From: Acidobacteriota bacterium
GTDB lineage: Bacteria; Acidobacteriota; HRBIN11
DNA: 11,656 bases
Direction of reading: 5' to 3'
Assembly (NCBI GenBank): GCA_030550225.1
Contig: JAUQPV010000057.1
Location: 1 to 11,656, forward strand
Positions 6,540 through 11,656 of this stretch are shown one piece after another. How positions within the stretch are numbered: position 1 is the first letter of the stretch; the number at the start of each line of letters is the position of its first letter. Position numbers and translations under genes: made by a program. The notes beneath the pieces were generated by a model. That model did no database searches. It saw only the letters and a list, made by a program, of their open reading frames with translations, and was not told the DNA's origin.

Positions 6540-7010
6540 ATGCGGCGGTCATGGCGGTGGTTCATTGCTGGGGGCGTCGCTTTGGGTATCGTCGGGGTGA
6601 CCCTGGGGATGACGGCGTCTCGAAAGATCTTCGTCAACTTCCGGGTCCAGGTCTCTGACGACCTCCCCTTGGAGGTCGAGGCCCGTCCGGCGGAGGCCGA
6701 CGTCGAGGTCGGCAAGCGCTTCCGCATCGAGTACACCTTCCGGAATCTATCCGACCAGACTGTCCGCTTCATCGCCGGTCACTTCGTCGCCCCGCCGGAA
6801 TACTATGCCTACTTGGAGATGATCGAATGCTTCTGTATCACGGGACCTGACAAGCGGTCCCGGGCCATCGGGTTGAAGCCGGGGGAGTCCCTTGAGGCGA
6901 CAGCCACGATCAAAATCGACAAGTCCATCCCGGACGTGCGGCGGTTGACGTTTTCCTATCTCCTCGTGCCGGCCCCGGCGGAAGAATCGGGTGGGCAGGT
7001 CGGCAGATAG
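6540..7010 (+). CDS. ctaG: Cox11/CtaG copper chaperone for cytochrome oxidase
   Basis: A 156-residue protein of the Cox11/CtaG family, which delivers copper to the CuB centre of haem-copper oxidases on the outer face of the cytoplasmic membrane. A single membrane helix (about 8-25) is followed by an immunoglobulin-like domain. The copper-binding CFC motif is present (Cys97, Cys99 in ECFCI), followed by LKPGESLEATATIKID and the strand RRLTFSYLL, matching the family order. It is shorter than typical members, mainly by a shorter N-terminus. The start has GGAGGAGG seven bases upstream. The last residues, GGQVGR, are encoded by a repeat shared with 4513-4531, so the natural C-terminus may have been altered. 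It heads the oxidase cluster, 99 bases before the dihaem cytochrome gene. Cox11 is normally linked to aa3-type oxidases, so its place here is notable. Confidence 0.88.
   Translation: MRRSWRWFIAGGVALGIVGVTLGMTASRKIFVNFRVQVSDDLPLEVEARPAEADVEVGKRFRIEYTFRNLSDQTVRFIAGHFVAPPEYYAYLEMIECFCITGPDKRSRAIGLKPGESLEATATIKIDKSIPDVRRLTFSYLLVPAPAEESGGQVGR
6990..7008. repeat. 19-base copy of the octamer repeat at the end of ctaG
   Basis: This sequence is identical to 4513-4531 over 19 bases. It encodes the last residues of CtaG, and the TAG stop (7008-7010) begins at its final base. Confidence 0.6.
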
Positions 7011-7012
7011 GG

Positions 7013-7087
7013 CGGTGGAGTACCTCCCACCGGCCGTTCGAAAACCGGAAAGGCCGAGCCCATCGGGCTTTTCACGAACCGAACGGC
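7013..7087 (+). terminator. Hairpin cluster with terminator-like stem between ctaG and the cytochrome gene
   Basis: Just after the ctaG stop, CGGTGGAG pairs with CTCCCACCG with one bulged base (7013-7032). Then GCCGTTCG (7033-7040) pairs with CGAACGGC (7080-7087), enclosing AGCCC/GGGCT (7057-7061 with 7065-7069) followed by a short T-run (7069-7072). The inner stem looks like a weak intrinsic terminator. The ribosome binding site of the next gene starts seven bases later, so partial termination or attenuation is possible. Confidence 0.4.
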
Positions 7088-7109
7088 TCTGTGAAGGAGG
7101 TCGTTTCCG

Positions 7110-7985
7110 ATGCGTCAGGGGTTGCGGATGATTGGATTCTGGGGCGTCGCCGTCCTGGGCGTCATGAGCGTCCTGGCCCAGTCGGTCCAATGGCCCCAAC
7201 CCCCGATTCAGCAGAGGCAAGTCATCGAGAACGGGCGACGGGTCTACCTGCGCTACTGCGTCGGATGTCACGGTGAGAAGGGCGACGGCCAGGGGCCGGC
7301 GGCGGCCATGCTATGGCCGAAGCCCCGCGACTTCCGGGACGGCGTCTTCAAATTCCTGACGGTTCCCCGTGGCGACTTGCCGCCGGACCGGGACCTCTTT
7401 CGGATCGTCACGCACGGGCTTCCGGGGTCCGCCATGCCGTCCTGGCGGCTCCTGCCCGAGACCGAGCGGTGGGCCGTCATCCAGTACATCAAGACTTTTG
7501 CGACCCGATGGCAGGAGGAGTCCCCGGGCCAGCCTATTGAGGTCGCGCCCGACCCCTATGCCTTTTATAGTCCTGAAGAGATCCGATCCGAGGTCATCCC
7601 CCGGGGCGAAGCCGTCTACCACGGCCTGACCAAGTGTTGGGCCTGTCACCCGGCCTACGTGTCAGCCGACCAAATCGCCGAGTACCTCCGGCAGTTCGGG
7701 CGGGGGGAAGAGGCCGCCTCAATTCGGCCGGACCTCCATAAACCCCAGAAGACGACGGACCGGTGGGGCAATATCCTGTTCCCGCCGGACTTCACGCGTA
7801 ACCGCCTGAAGTCGGTCTCGTCCCTGGAGGACCTCTATATCCGTATTGGGGCCGGCGTCGGTGGGACCGAGATGCCCGTCTGGAAGGGCCAGATCCCCGA
7901 GGAGGACCTCTGGGCTGTCACGTACTACGTGGCGTCCCTGATCGAGAAACGGGGTATTTTCCTGCCACGGAGGAGGCCGCTATGA
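7110..7985 (+). CDS. Dihaem cytochrome c, probable free-standing CcoP haem module
   Basis: A 291-residue exported cytochrome. Residues 1-24 form a signal peptide or uncleaved anchor. Two haem-attachment motifs are visible: CVGCH (Cys50, Cys53, His54) and CWACH (Cys176, Cys179, His180). The likely sixth ligands are Met109 (AMPSW) and Met255 (EMPVW), each before a typical end-of-domain helix. Both domains have the class I cytochrome c pattern. The start follows AAGGAGG by nine bases; Met7 is an alternative. The stop overlaps the ccoN start as ATGA, so the two are surely co-transcribed and probably translationally coupled. In ordinary cbb3 oxidases two haem c domains sit on CcoP behind a membrane helix; here that helix is encoded alone at 10506. 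The likely role is electron entry to CcoO/CcoN. A separate soluble donor is the alternative. Confidence 0.88.
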   Translation: MRQGLRMIGFWGVAVLGVMSVLAQSVQWPQPPIQQRQVIENGRRVYLRYCVGCHGEKGDGQGPAAAMLWPKPRDFRDGVFKFLTVPRGDLPPDRDLFRIVTHGLPGSAMPSWRLLPETERWAVIQYIKTFATRWQEESPGQPIEVAPDPYAFYSPEEIRSEVIPRGEAVYHGLTKCWACHPAYVSADQIAEYLRQFGRGEEAASIRPDLHKPQKTTDRWGNILFPPDFTRNRLKSVSSLEDLYIRIGAGVGGTEMPVWKGQIPEEDLWAVTYYVASLIEKRGIFLPRRRPL

Positions 7986-9418
7986 CGAACCATGTCTCGA
8001 CCCATCCGGGGTCGGGAGCACTTTCTGGGGCTGGGGAGCGCCCCTTGGTCAACCTGGCGCTCGTCAAGGGTCATATCGTCGCCAGCCTCGTGTGGTTCTT
8101 CGTCGGTCTGACGGGCGGGTTGCTGTTTTCGATGCAGTTCTTCCGGCACTATCCGTTTCCCGGTATCGAGCTCCTGTCCCCTGGCCGTGTCCGAATGGTC
8201 CATACGAACATGATGGCCTACGGGTTCATCCTGAATGCTTTCTTTGCCGGGATGCTGTGGTCGATTCCCCGTCTGACGGGCTTCCCGATCCTGTCGGATA
8301 AACTCGGCCGACTCTTCTTCTGGGGCTGGCAGGTCATCTTGGCCTTCGTCGTCGGGGGCATCCTGACGGGGCATGCCCAGGCCGTCGAGTGGGGCGAGAC
8401 GCCCGTCTTTATCGACCCCTTCATTTCCGTGTGGGTTCTGCTGGGTGTCGTCAACCTGGTAGCGCCCATCCTTAAGACGCGGGGCCGTCCCCTGTACGTG
8501 ACCCTGTGGTATTTCTCGGCGTCCTTCGTGTGGACGGTCCTGAACTACCTGATGGGGAATTACATCCCGCAATTTTTCGTCCCGGGCGCCGGTGGGGCGG
8601 CTATCGCTGGGCTGTTCATCCACGACCTGGTCGGGCTATTCGTGACGCCTATCGGGTGGGGCCTGATGTACTACTTCGTGCCGTCGATCTTGAACCGACC
8701 CATTTGGAGCCACGCCCTGTCGTTGGTCGGGTTCTGGGGCTTGGCCTTCTTTTATCCCCTGAATGGTGTTCATCACTTCCTGTACAGCACGATCCCGATG
8801 TACGTCCAGTATGGCGCTGTCGTGTCGACGGTCGCCGTCGAGCTGGTCGTCACGACGGTCATCGTCAACTTTTTTATGACGCTCCGGGGGATGGGCCGGA
8901 CGCTGGTGACGAGCTTGCCGATCCGATGGTTCTATACGGGGATGGTCGCCTACTTCACGACGTGCCTCCAATGCGCCGTCCAGGTCCAGCTCCCCGTCCA
9001 GCAGATCATCCACTTTACCGACTGGGTCGTCGCCCATGCGCATCTCGTCATGTTTGCCGTATTCGGATCCTGGATCATGGGTTTCTTCACGGAACTATGG
9101 CCCCGCCTGGTGCGACGGCCTTGGAAGAGTCGGGCTCTACTGGAATGGCATTACTGGCTGACGACTCTGGGGATCTGGACGATGTTCCTGACCTTGACAG
9201 CCTTGGGTCTCCAGCAAGGTTACCTGTGGCGGGGCCTGAATCCATGGGAGGATATGCTCCGGTCGTCTATCCCCTTCTGGGTCTTCCGGACATTTACGGG
9301 TGTCCTGATCATCGCCGGGACGGTCGTCTTCGCCTATCATGCCTGGGCGACGGCCCGTCAACCGGTCCCGGCGGCCGTCACCGAGCGGGTCGAGGGCGCC
9401 GAGCCGGCGGCCCCGTGA
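7982..9418 (+). CDS. ccoN: cbb3-type cytochrome c oxidase catalytic subunit I, divergent
   Basis: A 478-residue membrane protein with about 12 helices, the oxygen-reducing subunit of a C-family haem-copper oxidase. Ligands can be placed without gaps against the Pseudomonas stutzeri enzyme: His74 and His354 for low-spin haem b, His352 for haem b3, His214, His264 and His265 for CuB, and Tyr258 six residues before the HH pair, the tyrosine that cross-links to the CuB histidine. Keeping this tyrosine points to an oxygen reductase rather than a nitric oxide reductase. The conserved glutamate of the family (Glu323 in P. stutzeri) is Gln330 here, and the motif around it is rewritten (CLQCAVQVQLPVQQ). 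The usual GHNAVGF reads IHDLVGL. It overlaps the cytochrome gene by four bases and precedes ccoO by 20 bases. Confidence 0.92.
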   Translation: MTNHVSTHPGSGALSGAGERPLVNLALVKGHIVASLVWFFVGLTGGLLFSMQFFRHYPFPGIELLSPGRVRMVHTNMMAYGFILNAFFAGMLWSIPRLTGFPILSDKLGRLFFWGWQVILAFVVGGILTGHAQAVEWGETPVFIDPFISVWVLLGVVNLVAPILKTRGRPLYVTLWYFSASFVWTVLNYLMGNYIPQFFVPGAGGAAIAGLFIHDLVGLFVTPIGWGLMYYFVPSILNRPIWSHALSLVGFWGLAFFYPLNGVHHFLYSTIPMYVQYGAVVSTVAVELVVTTVIVNFFMTLRGMGRTLVTSLPIRWFYTGMVAYFTTCLQCAVQVQLPVQQIIHFTDWVVAHAHLVMFAVFGSWIMGFFTELWPRLVRRPWKSRALLEWHYWLTTLGIWTMFLTLTALGLQQGYLWRGLNPWEDMLRSSIPFWVFRTFTGVLIIAGTVVFAYHAWATARQPVPAAVTERVEGAEPAAP

Positions 9419-9438
9419 TCAGCGACGGAGGTCCGGCG

Positions 9439-10143
9439 ATGAATACCCGATGGCTCGAGAGGGCATCCGCTACGCTGGGCATTTCCGGATTCGGTTTCTT
9501 CATCTTCTCGGTCGTCGCCATGGCCTTGGGCCCCGTCGTCATGCTCCGGAAGGTCCCCATGCAGACGGTCGAGCAGATCAGCCAGAACGTGATTCCCGAC
9601 TTCTATGACCTCCTGGTCCGCTATCCCGACGAGTTTAAGAAGTACTTTGGCGACCCCGGCGACCCGCCGGACGAGGCGAAGATGCGCCAGTACTTCGCCG
9701 AGGCTCTCCGCCTCGGTCGGAAGGTCTACATCGCCGAGGGGTGCTGGCACTGCCACAGTCAGTTCGTCCGGCCCCTGGCCGACGAACAGCTCCGATTCGG
9801 TCCGACCTCTTGGGCGGCCGAGCACCAAAATGAACTCCAGCTCCCGCCCCTTTTTGGAACCCGGCGGGTCGGTCCGGACCTCATTCGGGAGGCGGGCGTC
9901 CGGTCTAACGACTGGCATGCGGCCCATTTTTACGACCCGCAGGCCGTCGTCCCCGATTCGGTCATGCCTCGGTTCACGTGGTTTTTCGAGGAGCGGAAAG
10001 TGCCTTACGAAAACGGCGTGAAGATCGTCCCGAACCAGCGGGGCCTGGCGATCATCACGTACGTCCAGTGGCTCGGGAGCTGGGTCCGGCCCCCGGCGGA
10101 GGGTGTGCCGCTGACGGCTTCGGCGGCAGAGGATTATCGATGA
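9439..10143 (+). CDS. ccoO: cbb3-type oxidase monohaem cytochrome c subunit
   Basis: A 234-residue membrane-anchored cytochrome c of the CcoO/FixO family, which passes electrons to CcoN. One N-terminal helix (about 12-36) is followed by a periplasmic domain with the haem motif CWHCH (Cys102, Cys105, His106) in the family context EGCWHCHSQFVRP, then RRVGPDL, DWHAAHFYDPQAVVP and the haem ligand Met176 in SVMPRF. These match CcoO order closely. The frame is open for 933 bases upstream, inside ccoN, but the start is set at ATG 9439 because GGAGG (9428-9432) lies just upstream and the membrane helix begins soon after. The next gene begins 18 bases after the stop. Length is normal to slightly long for the family. 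Confidence 0.92.
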   Translation: MNTRWLERASATLGISGFGFFIFSVVAMALGPVVMLRKVPMQTVEQISQNVIPDFYDLLVRYPDEFKKYFGDPGDPPDEAKMRQYFAEALRLGRKVYIAEGCWHCHSQFVRPLADEQLRFGPTSWAAEHQNELQLPPLFGTRRVGPDLIREAGVRSNDWHAAHFYDPQAVVPDSVMPRFTWFFEERKVPYENGVKIVPNQRGLAIITYVQWLGSWVRPPAEGVPLTASAAEDYR

Positions 10144-10161
10144 ACCGATAGGAGGTACACC

Positions 10162-10509
10162 GTGGCCCACGTCATGCCCGCATGGGAACGGAGGTTCCTG
10201 AAGGTCTTTAGCTGGACCGTCCTGATCGGGGCCGGCCTGGGCTTTACGTTCAAGCTGATGGACTTCTTGTTTTCCGTCATCCGGGGCGACGTCGAACGGG
10301 CTTTCATCATTCCCGTCGTGACCTACCTATCGGTAGCCGTCGGTTGGTTTCTGATCTTCCTATGGACCCTCCTGCGGGGCCACTATCGGGACGTCGAGGC
10401 GCCCAAGTATGAGATGCTGGAGCAGGAACGTCGACTGAACGAAGAAACCCGGGACTGGTGGTACACCCGCTGGCCTGAAACCCGATACGACTCGGAGGAT
10501 TCCCGATGA
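10162..10509 (+). CDS. Small two-helix membrane protein with a CcoS-like tail
   Basis: A 115-residue protein with two predicted membrane helices (about 16-38 and 47-71) and a charged cytosolic or periplasmic tail. Start is GTG 10162 behind GGAGG (10151-10155); no ATG gives a better fit. Right after the second helix comes GHYRDVEAPKYEMLEQE, which has the same pattern as the CcoS sequence after its single helix (roughly GQFDDLEGPAxRIL). CcoS is a small protein for cbb3 oxidase maturation. The likeness is short and judged by eye, so this may instead be an unrelated oxidase accessory subunit with a common acidic motif. It overlaps the next gene by four bases (ATGA) and follows ccoO closely, so membership of the oxidase operon is secure even though the function is not. 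Confidence 0.75.
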   Translation: MAHVMPAWERRFLKVFSWTVLIGAGLGFTFKLMDFLFSVIRGDVERAFIIPVVTYLSVAVGWFLIFLWTLLRGHYRDVEAPKYEMLEQERRLNEETRDWWYTRWPETRYDSEDSR

Positions 10510-10727
10510 GCGACCGGGAAGCCGAGCGGGAAAAGTTGGAATCCATGCGGGACTATCCGGCCACCCAGGACTTCACTTATGAGGGGAACGCCTTCCCCTG
10601 GTGGCTCCAGGCCATCTGGTACGGGTGGCTCCTGTGGACGGTCATCTACATGGTCACCCGCTTCTGGCCGGACTTGAAGGCATGGCTGACCCAGCCGCCC
10701 GTCGGTCCGATCCCGCCTCACGGATAA
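10506..10727 (+). CDS. CcoP N-terminal membrane anchor without haem domains
   Basis: A 73-residue protein with one membrane helix (about 35-54). The segment YEGNAFPWWLQAIWYG before and in the helix matches the FixP/CcoP N-terminal pattern (YDGI...NPLPRWWL...FY). In canonical CcoP this helix docks to CcoN and is followed by two haem c domains. Here the protein ends 20 residues after the helix and has no CxxCH. The dihaem part is probably the separate cytochrome at 7110. The ATG overlaps the previous stop, with GGAGGA six bases upstream. The sequence after the stop goes straight into a tandem repeat, and I see no haem motif further on that would suggest a frameshifted remainder, so it looks like a real short gene rather than a truncation. 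Confidence 0.75.
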   Translation: MSDREAEREKLESMRDYPATQDFTYEGNAFPWWLQAIWYGWLLWTVIYMVTRFWPDLKAWLTQPPVGPIPPHG

Positions 10728-10845
10728 GGCATAGGGCAAAGAGCATAGAGGCAAGGGTTCAGCGCTATGCCCTTTATCTCCCTATTTGTCCTATAGGAAG
10801 TGGCCTTAAAGGCAGGGTTTAGCGAAAATCAGGGAGACTCGGACG
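10728..10845. repeat. Heptamer tandem array with an inverted partner
   Basis: Immediately after the stop codon, four seven-base units read GGCATAG, GGCAAAG, AGCATAG, AGGCAAG (10728-10755). From 10763 to 10797 the units CGCTATG, CCCTTTA, TCTCCCT, ATTTGTC, CTATAGG look like diverged copies in reverse orientation, so the RNA could fold into a long imperfect stem. An imperfect direct repeat GGCAAGGGTTCAGCG (10750-10764) and GGCAGGGTTTAGCG (10811-10824) follows the same theme. Nothing else is seen in this 118-base spacer except the ribosome binding site of the next gene. Confidence 0.5.
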
Positions 10846-11073
10846 ATGGACGGACTGATCGGATGGCTCCAGACGTGGGTCGTTCAGCCCTGCTGTAACG
10901 TCCAGGGTGAAGTCATCGAGGTCTCGGGCCTCCAACGTTGGTTCTACCACTTTCTATTCATGGGCGGGTATCTGTTTTTCAGCCTATGGGCCCTCGTCTT
11001 TTTCGGATACCGCTGGTGGACCCGCCGAAGGAGAGAGGACGATTTTTCAAGCATGGGGCCGATGGGCCGATAG
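10846..11073 (+). CDS. Small single-helix membrane protein at the end of the oxidase cluster
   Basis: A 75-residue protein not recognised by family. A short amphipathic start with a Cys-Cys pair (Cys16, Cys17) leads to one membrane helix (about 34-55), then the basic stretch YRWWTRRRRE that should stay in the cytosol. This layout is like CcoQ, the small fourth subunit of cbb3 oxidases, but no diagnostic sequence is visible. AGGGAG (10831-10836) lies nine bases before the ATG. The last residues, MGPMGR, are encoded by two exact copies of the octamer GGGCCGAT that contain the stop codon, so the original C-terminus may have been replaced by repeat sequence. The 118-base spacer before it is much longer than elsewhere in the cluster. 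Confidence 0.6.
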   Translation: MDGLIGWLQTWVVQPCCNVQGEVIEVSGLQRWFYHFLFMGGYLFFSLWALVFFGYRWWTRRRREDDFSSMGPMGR

Positions 11074-11148
11074 GGGTCGTTGCCCATATCGGGCTCATGG
11101 GTTATAGCTCATGGCTGATAGCTCACATGGTCCCATGACCTATGAGCC
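11056..11148. repeat. Octamer and heptamer tandem repeats after the oxidase cluster
   Basis: GGGCCGAT occurs twice in tandem (11056-11071) and holds the start of the TAG stop of the preceding gene. From 11093 seven-base units follow: GCTCATG, GGTTATA, GCTCATG, GCTGATA, GCTCACA (to 11127). GGCTCAT (11092-11098) and ATGAGCC (11142-11148) are inverted copies that can pair. The remaining spacer to 11230 continues in similar low-complexity style (GCCATG, GGGCCATC, GATGGG), with no gene seen. Confidence 0.5.
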
Positions 11149-11230
11149 AATAGGAGCCATGCGCCGATGTGGGCCATCCGCGATGGGTCCATCCCCATTT
11201 CTGCGGCCCGTATCCCGCAGGGATCGAATC

Positions 11231-11656
11231 TCACATCTCAGCCGGTGTAAACGACCGAAGCCATCGGGTATCCCGATTCGGGTCATGGCACTGCATGCAC
11301 CCGTCTGGCGACCGGGACGATATCAAGACGTGGACGAAAGCGGCCCGCCGCCATGTCAGGACGTCATAACCCTCCAAGGTTTGACGCCAAGGCCGTTCGG
11401 GAATGGGAAAGCTACGAGCCGTGTCCGGCGGGAGTAGCCACACGAAGAGGGTCGCCTGACTCGTACCCTTCACGAAGAAGAGGCCGACGCCGGGACGGCC
11501 ATACATGGCGATCAGGCGCACGCCTTTTAGGTGCAAGTCCGGTGGTATCGAAGACGGAAGTTCGATCCGCCACCCGGCCTGGTGGAGCCATCGAACCAAT
11601 ACGTGGGGGTCGCTCCCCGTCTGGTCGAAGGCGAGTCGACCCTGACGGAGGAGCTG
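11231..11656 (-). CDS. Anti-sigma-factor-like periplasmic domain with a CxxCH motif, 5' end missing
   Basis: The last 141 residues of a leftward gene whose start is beyond the window. The order DPHVLVRWLHQ, then a basic-hydrophobic strand, LKGVRLIAMYGRPGVGLFFVKG, LFVWLLPP, and GYDVLTWRRAAFVHVLIS follows the pattern of the periplasmic domain of ChrR/RsiW-like membrane anti-sigma factors, in which a GGRLL...GRPAA...LFVLP...GY.VV.WR...Y.LVS series is common. The N-terminal zinc-binding domain and helix would lie outside the window, so this identity is inferred. Unusual for that family, the tail contains CMQCH (Cys120, Cys123 and His124 of the visible part; 11285-11299), a consensus haem c attachment motif, 17 residues before the end. 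It converges with the oxidase cluster, separated by repeats. An internal TTG (11599) is not taken as the start, because the frame continues open to the edge. Confidence 0.6.
   Translation of the reverse strand, partial: QLLRQGRLAFDQTGSDPHVLVRWLHQAGWRIELPSSIPPDLHLKGVRLIAMYGRPGVGLFFVKGTSQATLFVWLLPPDTARSFPIPERPWRQTLEGYDVLTWRRAAFVHVLISSRSPDGCMQCHDPNRDTRWLRSFTPAEM

Noticed and set aside
9193..9200. A TTGACA -35 box inside ccoN
   Set aside because: It is within a well-supported coding region, no -10 element follows at the right distance, and no gene starts nearby.
7982..9418. Nitric oxide reductase NorB instead of an oxygen reductase
   Set aside because: The cross-link tyrosine (Tyr258) six residues before the HH pair is kept, and CcoO with its CWHCHSQ motif follows.
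8506..9438. An N-terminal extension of ccoO reaching 311 codons upstream
   Set aside because: It lies in another frame of ccoN, which is certain by its motifs. CcoO begins naturally at 9439 with its own ribosome binding site and membrane helix.

Overview
The window is GC-rich (about 60%), with dense genes, short spacers, ATG/GTG starts and clear GGAGG-type ribosome binding sites. Secreted and outer-membrane-style proteins, c-type cytochromes and a C-family haem-copper oxidase indicate a diderm, respiring bacterium. The large secreted M14 peptidase and the divergent cbb3-like cluster would suit a thermophilic Acidobacteriota-like lineage, but that placement is a guess from gene content only.

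Layout, left to right. Positions 1-549 are mostly non-coding: perhaps the start of a leftward gene, a REP/MITE-like palindromic element and a candidate promoter. Next come a stand-alone YHS metal-binding protein (550-795) and a ROK-family protein with eroded kinase motifs (849-1826), both on +. Converging on them is a secreted M14 zinc carboxypeptidase (1852-4476, -). A 470-base spacer holds short tandem repeats, a possible beta-barrel gene remnant, and a hairpin that covers the ribosome binding site of the next gene. That gene (4948-6330, +) fuses a cupredoxin to a YVTN beta-propeller.

From 6540 to 11073 (+) lies a respiratory cluster: Cox11/CtaG copper chaperone, a dihaem cytochrome c, CcoN, CcoO, a two-helix protein with a CcoS-like tail, a CcoP membrane anchor without haem domains, and a small single-helix protein. 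The simplest reading is a cbb3-type terminal oxidase in which CcoP is split into a separate dihaem cytochrome and a separate anchor. CcoN keeps all haem and CuB histidines and the cross-link tyrosine, but a conserved glutamate is glutamine. At the right edge, a leftward gene truncated by the window resembles the periplasmic half of an anti-sigma factor, with a CxxCH motif near its C-terminus.

A second theme is degenerate tandem repeats of 7-8 bases in the spacers, several of which run into the last codons of genes. No tRNA, rRNA, CRISPR array or transposase gene was seen.
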